This document shows, piece after piece, positions 27,437 through 37,438 of a stretch of DNA of 64,000 nt (positions are counted from its first letter, which is position 1; each line of letters starts with the position of its first letter). The position numbers and the translations under genes are program-made. The stretch is from CAZYTM01 sp964649725 (GTDB taxonomy: Bacteria; Desulfobacterota; Desulfuromonadia; Geobacterales; Geobacteraceae): assembly GCA_964649725.1 (NCBI GenBank), contig CAZYTM010000004.1:277695-341694 (forward strand). The letters are read 5' to 3'. Under the pieces are notes generated by a model. It saw nothing but the letters and a program-made list of their open reading frames with translations, was not told the origin of the DNA and did not search any database.

Positions 27437-28399
27437 TCAGACCTTCTCTTGAACGTCATAACATTCAATTAAATCAGTTTCATCAAGTATTTCTTTACAA
27501 CGGATCACGTCTTTATTGATAGCCTCCTGAAGTTCCTCGGCGGATGAGAAAGTTTTTTCTTCGCGCAATCTTTCAATAAAAAAAAGTCTAATCTGGCAGC
27601 CATATAAGTCACCATCAAAATCGAAGATGAATACCTCTATTACCATTTGGCTGTCATGAAATGTTGGATTATTGCCAATATTACAAGCGCCATTATAAAG
27701 TTTATTATTTACCTTTACCTTAACAGCATAAACTCCTTGAAGCGGTACAAGCTCTTTATCAGTATTTAGATTTGCTGTTGGGAACCCAAGCAACTTTCCG
27801 CGATGATGTCCATGGATTACAACACCACTTAAAGAAAAGTGGCGACCTAATATTGCAACTACACCTTTCACATTTCCATCTTCAATCATTTTACGAATGT
27901 TGCTACTACTATAAACAATCCTACCATCACCAATTGGTTCAAGAACTTCAACTGCAAAAGAATAATCCCCTCCAAGAAATCTCAGGAGTTCTGGGTTCCC
28001 TTCCCTGTTATGGCCAAAAGTATAATCATAGCCTATAATAAGACGCTTGATATTTAAAATGCCGACCAAAACATCCCTAACAAAATCATTAGCAGACATG
28101 TTGGCAAATTCAGCTGTAAAAGGGATTACAATCAATAAGTCTACCCCTGATGCAGCTATTAATGCTTCTTTTTCTTCATAAGTTGTTATGAGCTTCAATG
28201 ATTTGTTTGAAGGAACTACCTTGAGGGGGTGAGGAATAAAAGTAACAACAACTGAGACGCCACCAATTTCTGCTGCAGACTCCTTCAGCCTAGAAAAAAT
28301 CAAACGATGCCCCAGATGAACACCGTCAAAATTGCCAAGTGTCACAACCGTTCGGGAAAGATTAGGTGGTATCTCATGCAAACTGCGGCAGATTATCAT
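27437..28399 (-). CDS. ribF: Bifunctional riboflavin kinase / FMN adenylyltransferase
   Basis: 320 aa, typical of prokaryotic RibF. The N-terminal FAD synthetase domain has the nucleotidyltransferase motif GNFDGVHLGH (residues about 22-31) and IGYDYTFGHNREG. The riboflavin kinase domain is marked by VIHGHHRGKLLGFPTANL (near 193-210). It makes FMN and FAD. It is downstream of tatC with a 43-base gap, in the rnr-tatC-ribF operon. Confidence 0.95.
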   Translation of the reverse strand: MIICRSLHEIPPNLSRTVVTLGNFDGVHLGHRLIFSRLKESAAEIGGVSVVVTFIPHPLKVVPSNKSLKLITTYEEKEALIAASGVDLLIVIPFTAEFANMSANDFVRDVLVGILNIKRLIIGYDYTFGHNREGNPELLRFLGGDYSFAVEVLEPIGDGRIVYSSSNIRKMIEDGNVKGVVAILGRHFSLSGVVIHGHHRGKLLGFPTANLNTDKELVPLQGVYAVKVKVNNKLYNGACNIGNNPTFHDSQMVIEVFIFDFDGDLYGCQIRLFFIERLREEKTFSSAEELQEAINKDVIRCKEILDETDLIECYDVQEKV

Positions 28400-28442
28400 T
28401 TACACAGACCTTCAAGGAGAAAATGGGAGATGACAATTAACA

Positions 28443-29303
28443 TTAAGACACATCAACAGTTTGTTCAGAATATTTCTTCTTTCCAAAAATTAGCGCTACC
28501 CAAACACTTACTTCGTACATAAGATAAAGCGGCACCATGACCACAAACATAGTTATAAGATCAGCATGGAATGCCGCAATGATTGAACTTGCAAGTAGAG
28601 CATATTTCCGATTTCGAGCTAGCATGCCGTAATTAACAAATCCAAATCGTGACAAAATAAGTGCGAGAACAGGCAGTTCAAAAATCAGCCCAAAAATAAG
28701 TATTAGCCTTAAGCAGAAATTGACATAAGCACTTATATTGAACCAACTTCGAAGACCTTCTGTTTCATACGATAGAGAAAAATTGATAATCACTGGCCAA
28801 ATGACAATAAGAAAAAATAATGCTCCTATGCAAAAACTACAGGTACTTGCGGTAACAAACGGCAATACAAGTTTTTTTTCTTTTCGAGTCAACCCCGGAG
28901 CGACAAAAAGCCATATCTGATGAAAAACTACCGGTAACACGAGAATAAAGCCTGCTATGACTGAAATCTTACACTGAATGAAAAATGGCTCCAAAGGTGC
29001 ACTATAATTGAGCTGCCGCTCCTTTACCGAGTTAGTGATCTCTTTGTCAAGTTGATATCGATTATAAATACTAGGGTATCTAGTTTTAACTTCATTGTAG
29101 ACCCTTTTTTTCAAAGAAGTCAGATAAGTGAGACCTGTAAGTGGTTTTTCAATGAAGTTCAAAATAGTATTCGAAAAATTCCACGCCACCCCCATACCTA
29201 TAATTACAGCCACAACACAGATAATTAATCGCTTGCGTAACTCGATGAGATGTTCGATAAAAGGTTGAACCGGTGATCTAATATTGTCGGTGTTTTCAGT
29301 CAT
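28443..29303 (-). CDS. tatC: Sec-independent protein translocase subunit TatC
   Basis: 286 aa from ATG 29303, which has GGAAAG upstream; the in-frame TTG at 29315 is less likely. The cytoplasmic N-terminus FIEHLIELRKRL is the conserved TatC signature. Six membrane segments follow, with SAPLEPFFIQCKISVIAG before TM2 and FGLIFELPVLALILSRFG in TM5. The first periplasmic loop (about residues 45-95) is longer than in E. coli TatC, which explains the length above the usual 240-260 aa. TatC recognises twin-arginine signals of folded proteins. No tatA/tatB gene is adjacent. Confidence 0.94.
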   Translation of the reverse strand: MTENTDNIRSPVQPFIEHLIELRKRLIICVVAVIIGMGVAWNFSNTILNFIEKPLTGLTYLTSLKKRVYNEVKTRYPSIYNRYQLDKEITNSVKERQLNYSAPLEPFFIQCKISVIAGFILVLPVVFHQIWLFVAPGLTRKEKKLVLPFVTASTCSFCIGALFFLIVIWPVIINFSLSYETEGLRSWFNISAYVNFCLRLILIFGLIFELPVLALILSRFGFVNYGMLARNRKYALLASSIIAAFHADLITMFVVMVPLYLMYEVSVWVALIFGKKKYSEQTVDVS

Positions 29304-29374
29304 GAAACTTTCCAAATAAGCTTAAGATTTAAATATTTTTTATAACATAGCAAGCCAGTGCTACGCAACTGCTT

Positions 29375-31651
29375 TTACCGCTTCCTACGCGGTGCAGTAC
29401 CATTACGAGAGCTACTACTACTTTTAAGTTTTGATATTTTTGTGCCTTGTTTACCAGTAATTTCAGGTCGCTTTCCTTTAACAGGCAATCTAGGATATTC
29501 TTGTTGCAATAAAACGACATCATTTCCCATAATAGCTGTATGGCTTAGCATGATTAAATCTATCTGTTTACGCACCATATCGACTCTTGCAAGCCTTATT
29601 CTCACTTGGTCTCCAATTCTATATATTGTCCTTGTCCTTTCTCCCAACAAGAAATGCTGTTTCTCCAGATAGCGATAATTATCAGATGGTAAATCAGTTA
29701 TTGCTAGCAAACCCTCCACAAATATATCTACCAACTCGACATAGAGACCGTAAGGAGTTACACTTATAACAATTCCATCAAACTCATCACCCTCTCTAGA
29801 ACTCATGAATTGAAGTTTTCTTAATTGGACTATTTCCCGTTCAGCTTCCATGGCAATTCTTTCACGGCTACTAGTATAAGAAGCAATTTCTCGCAGTTGC
29901 ACAGTAAGCTTTTCAATATCAATTGTCTTGCTGCGATTAGAAATTATAGCTTTCAAAAGCCTGTGTACCTGTAAATCAGGATAACGTCGAATTGGAGAAG
30001 TAAAATGGGTGTAACACGGTGAGGCAAGACCAAAATGGCCTAGGTTATCAACCGAATAACGAGCTTGCCTCATGTGACGCAGTAACAATTCATTGAGCAT
30101 TCGTTCTTCCGGCTTACCTACAATCTGAGCGAGCATGTTTTGTATGTCCTTAGAGGTTACTCCTTCATCATTTCCCAAAACATATCCAAAACTTGAGGCA
30201 AGCGTGCGAAAGTCATTAAATTTTACAGGATCAGGAGGCTCATGTACTCGATAAATTGCAGGATTTTTATAGCCAGATAAATATGAAGCTACAGCTTCAT
30301 TGGCTGCCAACATAAATTCTTCAATCAAATGATGGGCAATATTACGTTCAGCCCGAATGATTGCCTCTGTCTGACCATTTATACCAACAATAATTTCCGC
30401 CTCTGGAAGATCAAAATTTATACTACCTCTGTTTATACGTCGCTCTGACAAAAGAGCTGCTAATTTGGCCATTATTGTAATATCAGGTATTAATTCCTCA
30501 TATTCTCGTACATGATATTTTTCTTCAGGCATAAGCATATTTCTGACTTGAGAGTATGTTAATCTTGCGCGACTGCGAATTATGCTTGGATAAATCTTTG
30601 CCGATTGCATAATGCCAGATCTATTGAAAATTAACTCAGCCGTCATTGTGAGACGGTCAACATTTGGCTTAAGTGAGCAAATACCATTTGAAAGTTCTTC
30701 TGGGAGCATAGGCAAACATCGGTCAGGAAAATATATTGACGTGCCGCGCAAATAGGCTTCTTTGTCAATCGCTGAACCCGATATTACATAATGGGTCACA
30801 TCAGCAATTGAAACCCAAAGTCGGGTCTGCCCATCCAATTCTTCACTAACTGCAACTGCATCATCGAAATCTTTAGCTGTTTCACCATCAATTGTAAATG
30901 TAGTAAGTCCTCTGAGATCAATTCGCCCCTCAATATCATCAGTTACTACTTCAGTCTTGATTGAACGTGCCTCAATCAAGGCAGCAACTGAAAATTGATC
31001 TGGCAAATCATATGATCGAATAACCGTAAGTATATCTGTTTCAAACTCTTCAGACATTCCTAGAATTTCTACCACTTGAGCAGTTGCTTGGCTATGCCGT
31101 GAAGGATATTTAATTATAGTAGCCACAACTACTTGCCCACTTATCGCCCCACCTGAGGCATTGTTTGGCACAAAGAAACGAGCGGTTATGTGAGTGTCTA
31201 CTGGGACAACAATCCCACTCCCATTTTGAATCTCAAATCGACCAATTATTTTGACATATCCTCTTTCAAGAGTTGAAATAATTCGACCAGACTTCCTGCC
31301 ATCTCTTACAGAATGTTCAATCACTACTCTTACGCGGTCGCCGTGGAGATTCTCTTGAAGTTCGCGAGCAGGGATAAATAAATCATCTCCACCATCATCT
31401 AATGTTACGAAACCATACCCTTCGCGATGTATGAATAATTTGCCAGATTTATACGGAGTAGAATCTGCAATCATTAATCTGTTGCCGTCACCCTTAATAA
31501 CTTCACCAGACGAAATCAGTTCAACAAGTATATCAGTAAATTGCTTTCGTCTCCCTTTACTAACTGCAAGCTTTTTTAAAAGATTATTTTGTTCAATCCC
31601 ACCTTTATGCTTGGTCAACATCTTGAGAATAGACATTTTATTCAATTTCAT
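29375..31651 (-). CDS. rnr: Ribonuclease R
   Basis: 758 aa from ATG 31651, which has an AGAGG site; a longer frame from 31723 lacks one. Two cold-shock domains lie at about 60-200 (GYGFVTLDDGGDDLFIP is seen in the first). The RNB nuclease domain has the metal-binding segment TIDGETAKDFDDAVAV near 256-271. A C-terminal S1 domain (EFDGIVISVTPYGLYVELVD) and a basic Ser/Arg/Lys-rich tail follow. It is a processive 3'-5' exonuclease that degrades structured RNA. It leads a minus-strand operon and is divergent from slt. Confidence 0.95.
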   Translation of the reverse strand: MKLNKMSILKMLTKHKGGIEQNNLLKKLAVSKGRRKQFTDILVELISSGEVIKGDGNRLMIADSTPYKSGKLFIHREGYGFVTLDDGGDDLFIPARELQENLHGDRVRVVIEHSVRDGRKSGRIISTLERGYVKIIGRFEIQNGSGIVVPVDTHITARFFVPNNASGGAISGQVVVATIIKYPSRHSQATAQVVEILGMSEEFETDILTVIRSYDLPDQFSVAALIEARSIKTEVVTDDIEGRIDLRGLTTFTIDGETAKDFDDAVAVSEELDGQTRLWVSIADVTHYVISGSAIDKEAYLRGTSIYFPDRCLPMLPEELSNGICSLKPNVDRLTMTAELIFNRSGIMQSAKIYPSIIRSRARLTYSQVRNMLMPEEKYHVREYEELIPDITIMAKLAALLSERRINRGSINFDLPEAEIIVGINGQTEAIIRAERNIAHHLIEEFMLAANEAVASYLSGYKNPAIYRVHEPPDPVKFNDFRTLASSFGYVLGNDEGVTSKDIQNMLAQIVGKPEERMLNELLLRHMRQARYSVDNLGHFGLASPCYTHFTSPIRRYPDLQVHRLLKAIISNRSKTIDIEKLTVQLREIASYTSSRERIAMEAEREIVQLRKLQFMSSREGDEFDGIVISVTPYGLYVELVDIFVEGLLAITDLPSDNYRYLEKQHFLLGERTRTIYRIGDQVRIRLARVDMVRKQIDLIMLSHTAIMGNDVVLLQQEYPRLPVKGKRPEITGKQGTKISKLKSSSSSRNGTAPRRKR

Positions 31652-31803
31652 AGCAACCTCTTTAATTACCTTAGCACACAATAAAATCTTTACGGAACAG
31701 TCTGATTGATGCCATTTATGCAAAACTTAATAATTATTGTTTTGCCTTTTTCTGGTGAATTCGATAATTAATGGTTGAAGTAGAAATTATCCAAGGAGCA
31801 TCC

Positions 31804-34029
31804 ATGATCAGTCGTAGTGTAGTTCTGCTAACATTATTAATTTTCATCCCAATATCTGTTTATGCAGAAGAACTATATCGCTTCCCTGATCCTCTCCTAG
31901 GTAAAGCCGCAGAAGCGCTCCGCAGTAAAGATTTCAAATCAGCTTACAACCAAGCATTGAAAGCAAATCCCTGTTCAGAGCAGATATTTTTGCTCGGGGT
32001 GATATTAAGCAGACAATCTAACTGGCATGCGGCAGAGACTCAACTTTCAATTGCAGCCGATTCGTTCCAACTTCTTGCAGATTATGCCCTGTTATACCAA
32101 GCAGAAGCATTGATTAAACTTAACAAATACAAAGTTGCCCTGATACCACTAAAGAAAATTCAAAAATATTATCCAGATAGCCCTATTTTGCGTCAAGCGA
32201 ACCTGCTTCTTGCCGACTCATATTTTGAAACTCGTGAATTCCAATCAGCCCTAGACGCATATCAACAATATATTGAGCGCTACCCTGCAGGCAATGACTC
32301 GATTAGAGCAGCATATTTCTCAGCTCTATGTCGGAGTCAGCTTGGTAATCGCAATCAGGCAACAACAGATCTAAAAAAAATATGGGTGAACTATCCGACA
32401 TCAGATTATGCAAAAAAAGCCGAAAGAGAAATTCAAAAGCTGGCCGGGACAAACTCTCCCACTGACCTACTCACCGCTGATGAATTATATCGGCGAGGGG
32501 TAATATTATATGATTTAAGACGCTACAACCAATCGATTAAGACATTTTTGAATGTCCCACAGAATGGTCAATCTGAACAGTTTATCGGCCGACTTCTTCT
32601 CAAAACCGGTCAGGCCTTATCTAAAGCCAAGCGCTACAAAGAATCAGAGCAGTTATTTAACCGTCTATTGGCACGCAAGGTTAGCCGCGAAATCAGTGAT
32701 GAAGCTCTATTTTGGTTGGCAAAAGTCCAGGATAAACTTGATAAAGATGATGATGCATATACAACATATTTAAAACTTGCTGATATTTCTCCAGATTCAA
32801 TACTTGCAGACAATGCACTGCTTGAAGCTGCCAAAATAAGGAAATTCCAGGGTAAACCTGTCGAGATGCTGCCAGTTCTCAAAAGACTTCTTCAAAGTTA
32901 TGCGAGATCATATCTCAAACAACAAACAACATGGGAACTTGGCTGGGCCAGTTATCTTACTGGTGATTATACTGCCGCAGTTGATTGCTTTAAAATGTTG
33001 ACAGATAATGATCTATACCGAGAAAAAGCACTATATTGGCATGCTAAATCATTGGCATCCAAAGGTGATTTAAAAGGGTCTCATACAAGCATTTCTTCTC
33101 TACTTACAAACTATCCGTATAGCTATTATGCAATCATGGCAAGAAAAAATTTACTCCATGAGGAAAATGTTATATCTCCTCCTACTTCTTTTCCCACTAA
33201 AATTTCAACACTTCCATTACCATACGGTTTTGAAAGAGTTAAGGCATTAATTGCTTTCGGTCTTATCGATGAAGCAAAAATTGAATTGAACTATTCGAAA
33301 AAGCACTCCCCCGCTAAGCAGAAAAATTATATTAGCATAGCTAGACTTTATCTTGAAATGGACGATTATGCAGCAGCAATATTACATATAAAATCTGAAA
33401 TGCCCCGTAAATTTGATAAGGATAATGCCACAATATGGGCTGTCAGCTATCCGCTTCCGTATAAAGAGCTAATTTGTAAATATGCTGCATTGAACTCAAT
33501 AAATGAAGAACTTATTTTCTCTTTAATCAGAGCTGAAAGTAATTTTTCAAAAAACGCTCTCTCTCCTGCTGGTGCGATTGGGCTTATGCAACTTATGCCA
33601 GCAACTGCTGCAACTGTAATTAAAGGATATAATAGCAAATCTGTAGCTCCTATTTTGACAAATCCTGAACAGAACATCAGGCTTGGCGTTCATCATTTTA
33701 GAGATTTACTAAAAATATATGATGGAGATATGATTTCATCTATTGCTGCATACAATGCCGGGACAACTAATGTAAATCGGTGGAGAAGAATGTTTGGCAA
33801 TCGCAAACCAGATGAATTTATCGAAAACATACCTTTTGATGAAACACGTGAATATGTGAAAAAGGTTTTAGCTGTTTCAGAAATTTACAAAAGACTTTAT
33901 AAGTTTGATTGCCGACCAAACCTTAACCAGACACCTGTGTTACATAAAGAGGAATATCGTCAAATTGCTTATATTTCTGAATTTAGTCAAACTAACTATA
34001 AGCAAAAACTATCTGGATATGATGATTGA
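31804..34029 (+). CDS. slt: Soluble lytic murein transglycosylase (Slt70 type)
   Basis: 741 aa from ATG 31804, with AGGAG six bases upstream. A signal peptide (RSVVLLTLLIFIPISVYAEE) is followed by a superhelical U domain rich in TPR-like pairs over about residues 40-540. The C-terminal SLT domain has catalytic Glu in LIRAESNFSKNALSPAGAIG, GLMQLMPATA and AYNAGTTNVNRW. It makes 1,6-anhydromuropeptides during cell-wall turnover in the periplasm. It stands alone on the plus strand. No clear terminator hairpin is visible between it and the convergent TPM gene at 34263. Confidence 0.93.
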   Translation: MISRSVVLLTLLIFIPISVYAEELYRFPDPLLGKAAEALRSKDFKSAYNQALKANPCSEQIFLLGVILSRQSNWHAAETQLSIAADSFQLLADYALLYQAEALIKLNKYKVALIPLKKIQKYYPDSPILRQANLLLADSYFETREFQSALDAYQQYIERYPAGNDSIRAAYFSALCRSQLGNRNQATTDLKKIWVNYPTSDYAKKAEREIQKLAGTNSPTDLLTADELYRRGVILYDLRRYNQSIKTFLNVPQNGQSEQFIGRLLLKTGQALSKAKRYKESEQLFNRLLARKVSREISDEALFWLAKVQDKLDKDDDAYTTYLKLADISPDSILADNALLEAAKIRKFQGKPVEMLPVLKRLLQSYARSYLKQQTTWELGWASYLTGDYTAAVDCFKMLTDNDLYREKALYWHAKSLASKGDLKGSHTSISSLLTNYPYSYYAIMARKNLLHEENVISPPTSFPTKISTLPLPYGFERVKALIAFGLIDEAKIELNYSKKHSPAKQKNYISIARLYLEMDDYAAAILHIKSEMPRKFDKDNATIWAVSYPLPYKELICKYAALNSINEELIFSLIRAESNFSKNALSPAGAIGLMQLMPATAATVIKGYNSKSVAPILTNPEQNIRLGVHHFRDLLKIYDGDMISSIAAYNAGTTNVNRWRRMFGNRKPDEFIENIPFDETREYVKKVLAVSEIYKRLYKFDCRPNLNQTPVLHKEEYRQIAYISEFSQTNYKQKLSGYDD

Positions 34030-34262
34030 GTCTGTATTATTTTACGACTTGACTTTCTTGCCTGAAAATATGCCATAAACAGCATTCATGCCCCTTGGAT
34101 TATTATGAACTATTAGACAATAAAAGTATAAACTGGATAATCTAGTTGCTGCATTATTTAAATGTTTTCAATATACTTATATTGCCAATTTATAATTTCA
34201 TTTAATATGTACTTCTAAATAACTGCCCTTATTTTTAGTCTAGCTTAGCGAAATATTGCTAC

Positions 34263-34895
34263 TCAGGTCAAAATTTCGTTGGGCAATTCATTTGTATCAT
34301 TAACATCTTGAGGAAAATGCAGTGATAACATTCTACCACATTTTTCAATTACAGAGCAAAGAGCTTCAACAGTACAGCCAGTTTTAATACCAGAAGAAAG
34401 CTCTCTTGCCAATTCTAGCCAAGATTCATGAGGAAGCTTGGAGTGAATCCCACGGTCCCCAAGTATCCATACTTTTTTTTCCAAAAGAGAAATAAATATC
34501 AAAATACCTGTTTCTCCCTTTGTCCGATATAACCCCTTTTCATAGAAAGCCCTAACTGCGCGTTCACGAACCTTGTGCTGGATATGTTTGCGACTTATAA
34601 AAATTGTTTTAAGTGTGGGAAGTTTTCTGACAATGAGCCCACATGGATATAAGAATAAACTATACAACGGCAAATAAAACCAAATCGTGTCATGTCCTGA
34701 AAGTAAAGTCGCAAAAAAAGCCAAAAAGCTTGCGATTACTAAAGCGCCAGCAACTTCTGCTTCGCGATAATGATCACTTTCTTCTACCACCATTGGAACT
34801 ATTTCCCCAGATGTATTAGATTCAGCAGACTCAATTGCTTGACGGATCAACTCTTGCTCAGATATTGAAAATAAAACGTTTACGGAATTACCCAT
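34263..34895 (-). CDS. TPM-domain membrane protein
   Basis: 210 aa from ATG 34895 with TAGGAG upstream. The N-terminal part (IRQAIESAESNTSGEIVPMV) and the segment KVWILGDRGIHSKLPHESW belong to the TPM fold, here interrupted by two membrane helices at about residues 50-95. This arrangement (TPM with embedded helices) is typical of the second TPM protein encoded beside LemA and a longer TPM/YgcG-like protein. The function of the trio is not settled; roles in membrane quality control and photosystem repair have been proposed for relatives. The start lies 12 bases after the stop of the preceding TPM gene. Confidence 0.8.
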   Translation of the reverse strand: MGNSVNVLFSISEQELIRQAIESAESNTSGEIVPMVVEESDHYREAEVAGALVIASFLAFFATLLSGHDTIWFYLPLYSLFLYPCGLIVRKLPTLKTIFISRKHIQHKVRERAVRAFYEKGLYRTKGETGILIFISLLEKKVWILGDRGIHSKLPHESWLELARELSSGIKTGCTVEALCSVIEKCGRMLSLHFPQDVNDTNELPNEILT

Positions 34896-34906
34896 GTTTA
34901 TATCTC

Positions 34907-35770
34907 CTACCAATCTCCTGAAGCACCACCACCTCCAAAATCTCCTCCACCACCTGAGAATGTATCACTTCCACTACTGCCTCCAGAAGAGCTTCCATAA
35001 CCGCCCCCCCACCAGAATCCTCCACCATGGTAGCCGCTTCCACTATTATTGAAAATTATTGTTAGTAACAGGCCTGCAATGAATCCAAGTAGGCCCAGTC
35101 CAGCTAACATCAAAATTGCCAAGCCAGGATAGGAAAAGTACGCAATTATAGGCAATCCGATTGCACTGACAATTCCACCTAAAAAACGGTTTAAAGTGCC
35201 GAGGAACACACTTCCAACAGCCAAAAATATTAAGAAAGTCAGGATTGGGGGGCTACTTTTTCTTTTACTATGACCTACATCACTTGCAGATGCTTTATAT
35301 TCACCCCGCACAACTGCTATCATCGCTGCTACACCTTCTATTACGCCTTTGTCAAAATCATTAGCTTTAAAACTCGGCGCAATTATATCTCGAACAATAC
35401 GACCAGACACCAAATCGGTTAATTTACCCTCAAGGCCCCTCCCCACTTCAATCTTAATCCTACGTTCCTTTTGTGCAATCAATAAGATTGCACCATTGTC
35501 TTTACCTTTTTGGCCAATTTTCCAAGATTCTCCGATTTTAATTGCATACTCTTCAATAGATTCATTCTCTATAGAAGGAACTATAAGAACAACAAATTGA
35601 GTGGAATCAGTACGCTCAAAATCAGCAAGTTGCCGTTCAATCATCTCTGCTGCATGAACAGTCAGCATTCCTGCATAATCATTTACTCTCCCTTTGAGCA
35701 ATGGCACATCTATGCTAAACGCATCGGTTGTGCAAAAAAGAATGAAAAGAAAGAGTAGATATCTGATCAT
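34907..35770 (-). CDS. TPM-domain exported protein with Gly-rich C-terminus (YgcG-like)
   Basis: 287 aa from ATG 35770, with AGAGG about seven bases upstream. A signal peptide (MIRYLLFLFILFCTTDAFS) is followed by a TPM domain with VPLLKGRVNDYAGML, TQFVVLIVPSIE, GAILLIAQKERRIKIEVGRG and the family-typical ending DFDKGVIEGVAAMI. Two or three membrane helices and a Ser/Gly-rich tail (GGGGDFGGGGASGDW) close the protein. The tail is characteristic of the family. It lies between lemA and the second TPM gene. Confidence 0.86.
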   Translation of the reverse strand: MIRYLLFLFILFCTTDAFSIDVPLLKGRVNDYAGMLTVHAAEMIERQLADFERTDSTQFVVLIVPSIENESIEEYAIKIGESWKIGQKGKDNGAILLIAQKERRIKIEVGRGLEGKLTDLVSGRIVRDIIAPSFKANDFDKGVIEGVAAMIAVVRGEYKASASDVGHSKRKSSPPILTFLIFLAVGSVFLGTLNRFLGGIVSAIGLPIIAYFSYPGLAILMLAGLGLLGFIAGLLLTIIFNNSGSGYHGGGFWWGGGYGSSSGGSSGSDTFSGGGGDFGGGGASGDW

Positions 35771-35815
35771 GACTTGCCTCTCAAACAAATGAGCACTGAT
35801 ATTCGCACTCTACAA

Positions 35816-36400
35816 CTAGAATTTTACTTTAGGAGCTGTTTTAGCGCCTTCGTCCGCTTTGAACGGCTCTTTTCTTGTCAGATGGAGCAAGATAGAATTA
35901 GTCAATGAATTAGGGAAAGTCCTTATACTAGTGTTAAATTCTTGAACTGCTTTGTTATATCGAACTCGCGCTACATTGATACGATTCTCAGTCCCTTCCA
36001 TCTGATTTTGAAGATCACGAAAATTTTGATTTGCCTTAAGGTCAGGATAACGCTCTACAACCACCATTAATCTAGACAAAGCACCTGAAAGCTCACCTTG
36101 TGCCTGTTGAAACTTTCCAAATGACTGAGGATCATTCATCATTTGTTTCGAAACCTGCATTGAACCAACCTTTGCCCTTGCTTCAGTTACTGCTTTAAGG
36201 GTTTCTGATTCATGCTTGGCATAACCTTTTACCACCTCAACTAGATTTGGAATCAGATCGGCTCGACGCTGATATGAAGCCTCAACATCCCCCCAAGCGG
36301 CAACTACTGCTTCTTCATTTGCCTGCATGACATTATAGCCACAACCCGTAAATAGTAACATGACCATAGAAAGTAAACTAAAATTCTTCACCAGTTTCAT
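35816..36400 (-). CDS. lemA: LemA-family lipoprotein
   Basis: 194 aa from ATG 36400, with GGGAGG upstream; a frame starting at 36430 overlaps the previous gene. The signal ends in lipobox LLFTGC. The LemA core is evident: NEEAVVAAWGDVEASYQRRADLIPNLV, YAKHESETLKAVTEARA, and SRLMVVVERYPDLKANQNF with a following ENRINVARVRYN (each a separate helical segment of the four-helix bundle). LemA proteins co-occur with TPM proteins, as here. Their role in the envelope is unresolved. Confidence 0.92.
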   Translation of the reverse strand: MKLVKNFSLLSMVMLLFTGCGYNVMQANEEAVVAAWGDVEASYQRRADLIPNLVEVVKGYAKHESETLKAVTEARAKVGSMQVSKQMMNDPQSFGKFQQAQGELSGALSRLMVVVERYPDLKANQNFRDLQNQMEGTENRINVARVRYNKAVQEFNTSIRTFPNSLTNSILLHLTRKEPFKADEGAKTAPKVKF

Positions 36401-36413
36401 AATTCCTCCCATA

Positions 36414-36710
36414 TCAAATATTTTTTTCAATAGAAGCTGCAGGCAGTTTTCTTTCAGCGCTCTGAAAACGAAGTTTCATAAAAATGAGAAGCGTATTACA
36501 TATTATTGAAAACGAATTAGCAGCTACTAAAGGTAAATCGCTAATAATAATACCATAAATAAGCCAAAGCACCATACCAATTTCAAGCAGGATCGGCTGC
36601 CAAATTGATATATCACGTACACTTTTAGACCTCCATGCCTTTATTACTTGAGGAATAATTGCAATACTTGTAAGAAACCCTGCCATTAGCCCTAAATACT
36701 TTATCGACAT
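36414..36710 (-). CDS. SemiSWEET / PQ-loop sugar transporter-like protein
   Basis: 98 aa with three membrane helices and a PQ-loop motif, IAIIPQVIKAWRSKSVRDIS (residues about 17-36), as in bacterial SemiSWEET proteins that dimerise to transport small sugars. The second helix includes EIGMVLWLIYGI and the third NSFSIICNTLLIFMK, both matching the MtN3/saliva triple-helix bundle. It starts inside the end of trmJ (10-base overlap) and ends 13 bases before lemA. No sugar metabolism gene is nearby, so the substrate is unknown. Confidence 0.85.
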   Translation of the reverse strand: MSIKYLGLMAGFLTSIAIIPQVIKAWRSKSVRDISIWQPILLEIGMVLWLIYGIIISDLPLVAANSFSIICNTLLIFMKLRFQSAERKLPAASIEKNI

Positions 36711-37438
36711 GATCTCTTCTTACCCTTGAATTGTGCAGCTGCCCAGTCTATTTGCGACATAATGCCACGAAAAATTGCAACTTCTCGCTCATCAAGATTC
36801 GCACGTGCAAAAACCCTTCGCAGTGAGCGCATTAAATGTTCAGGGTTGCCAGGATTTAGAAACCCTATTGAGAGTAGAGTCATCTCCATGTGTCTAAACA
36901 ATTCTTCATGCTGTAAGGTATCAGCAAGTTTCCGTTCTTGACAAATCTGTGTATTAGAAGAACATTTAGAAAATTCGTAACAGAAAATAAGAACAGATTG
37001 AGCTAGATTCATTGATCCATAAGCTTTACTAGTTTGAATAGTTGCATGCCAACGACAAAGCGCTACTTCATCTGTAGTGAGGCCGCTATCCTCCCTTCCA
37101 AAAACAATTGCAGCTTTATTATTGATAATATTTGATTTGATAAGATTACTGATTTCTTCAGGGTTAAAAATTTCCTGTCTGTATTTGCCATGACGACGAG
37201 TGGTTGCTACTGAAAGCTCGATGTCAGCCAATGCAACTTCGAGTGAATTGTAAATTTTTGCATCCAACAATACATCCTTTGCAGACACTGCAAACTTATA
37301 TGCCTCAGGATGATCTACCTGACATGGATTTACTAAACGTAACTTATTCAGCCCCATATTTTTCATGGCCCGACAGACCATACCTATATTTCCAGGGTTC
37401 TGAGGCTCTACCAATACAATAGATATTGAATCATTCAT
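36701..37438 (-). CDS. trmJ: tRNA (cytidine/uridine-32-2'-O)-methyltransferase TrmJ
   Basis: 245 aa SPOUT methyltransferase. It begins with the family signature IVLVEPQNPGNIGMVCRAMK (residues 7-26). The knot region shows AIVFGREDSGLT (near 129-140) and SMNLAQSVLIFCYE (near 161-174), both SAM-binding motifs of TrmJ/TrmH proteins. It methylates the 2'-OH at position 32 of tRNA anticodon loops. It overlaps dedA upstream by 8 bases and the SemiSWEET gene downstream. Confidence 0.9.
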   Translation of the reverse strand: MNDSISIVLVEPQNPGNIGMVCRAMKNMGLNKLRLVNPCQVDHPEAYKFAVSAKDVLLDAKIYNSLEVALADIELSVATTRRHGKYRQEIFNPEEISNLIKSNIINNKAAIVFGREDSGLTTDEVALCRWHATIQTSKAYGSMNLAQSVLIFCYEFSKCSSNTQICQERKLADTLQHEELFRHMEMTLLSIGFLNPGNPEHLMRSLRRVFARANLDEREVAIFRGIMSQIDWAAAQFKGKKRSCR

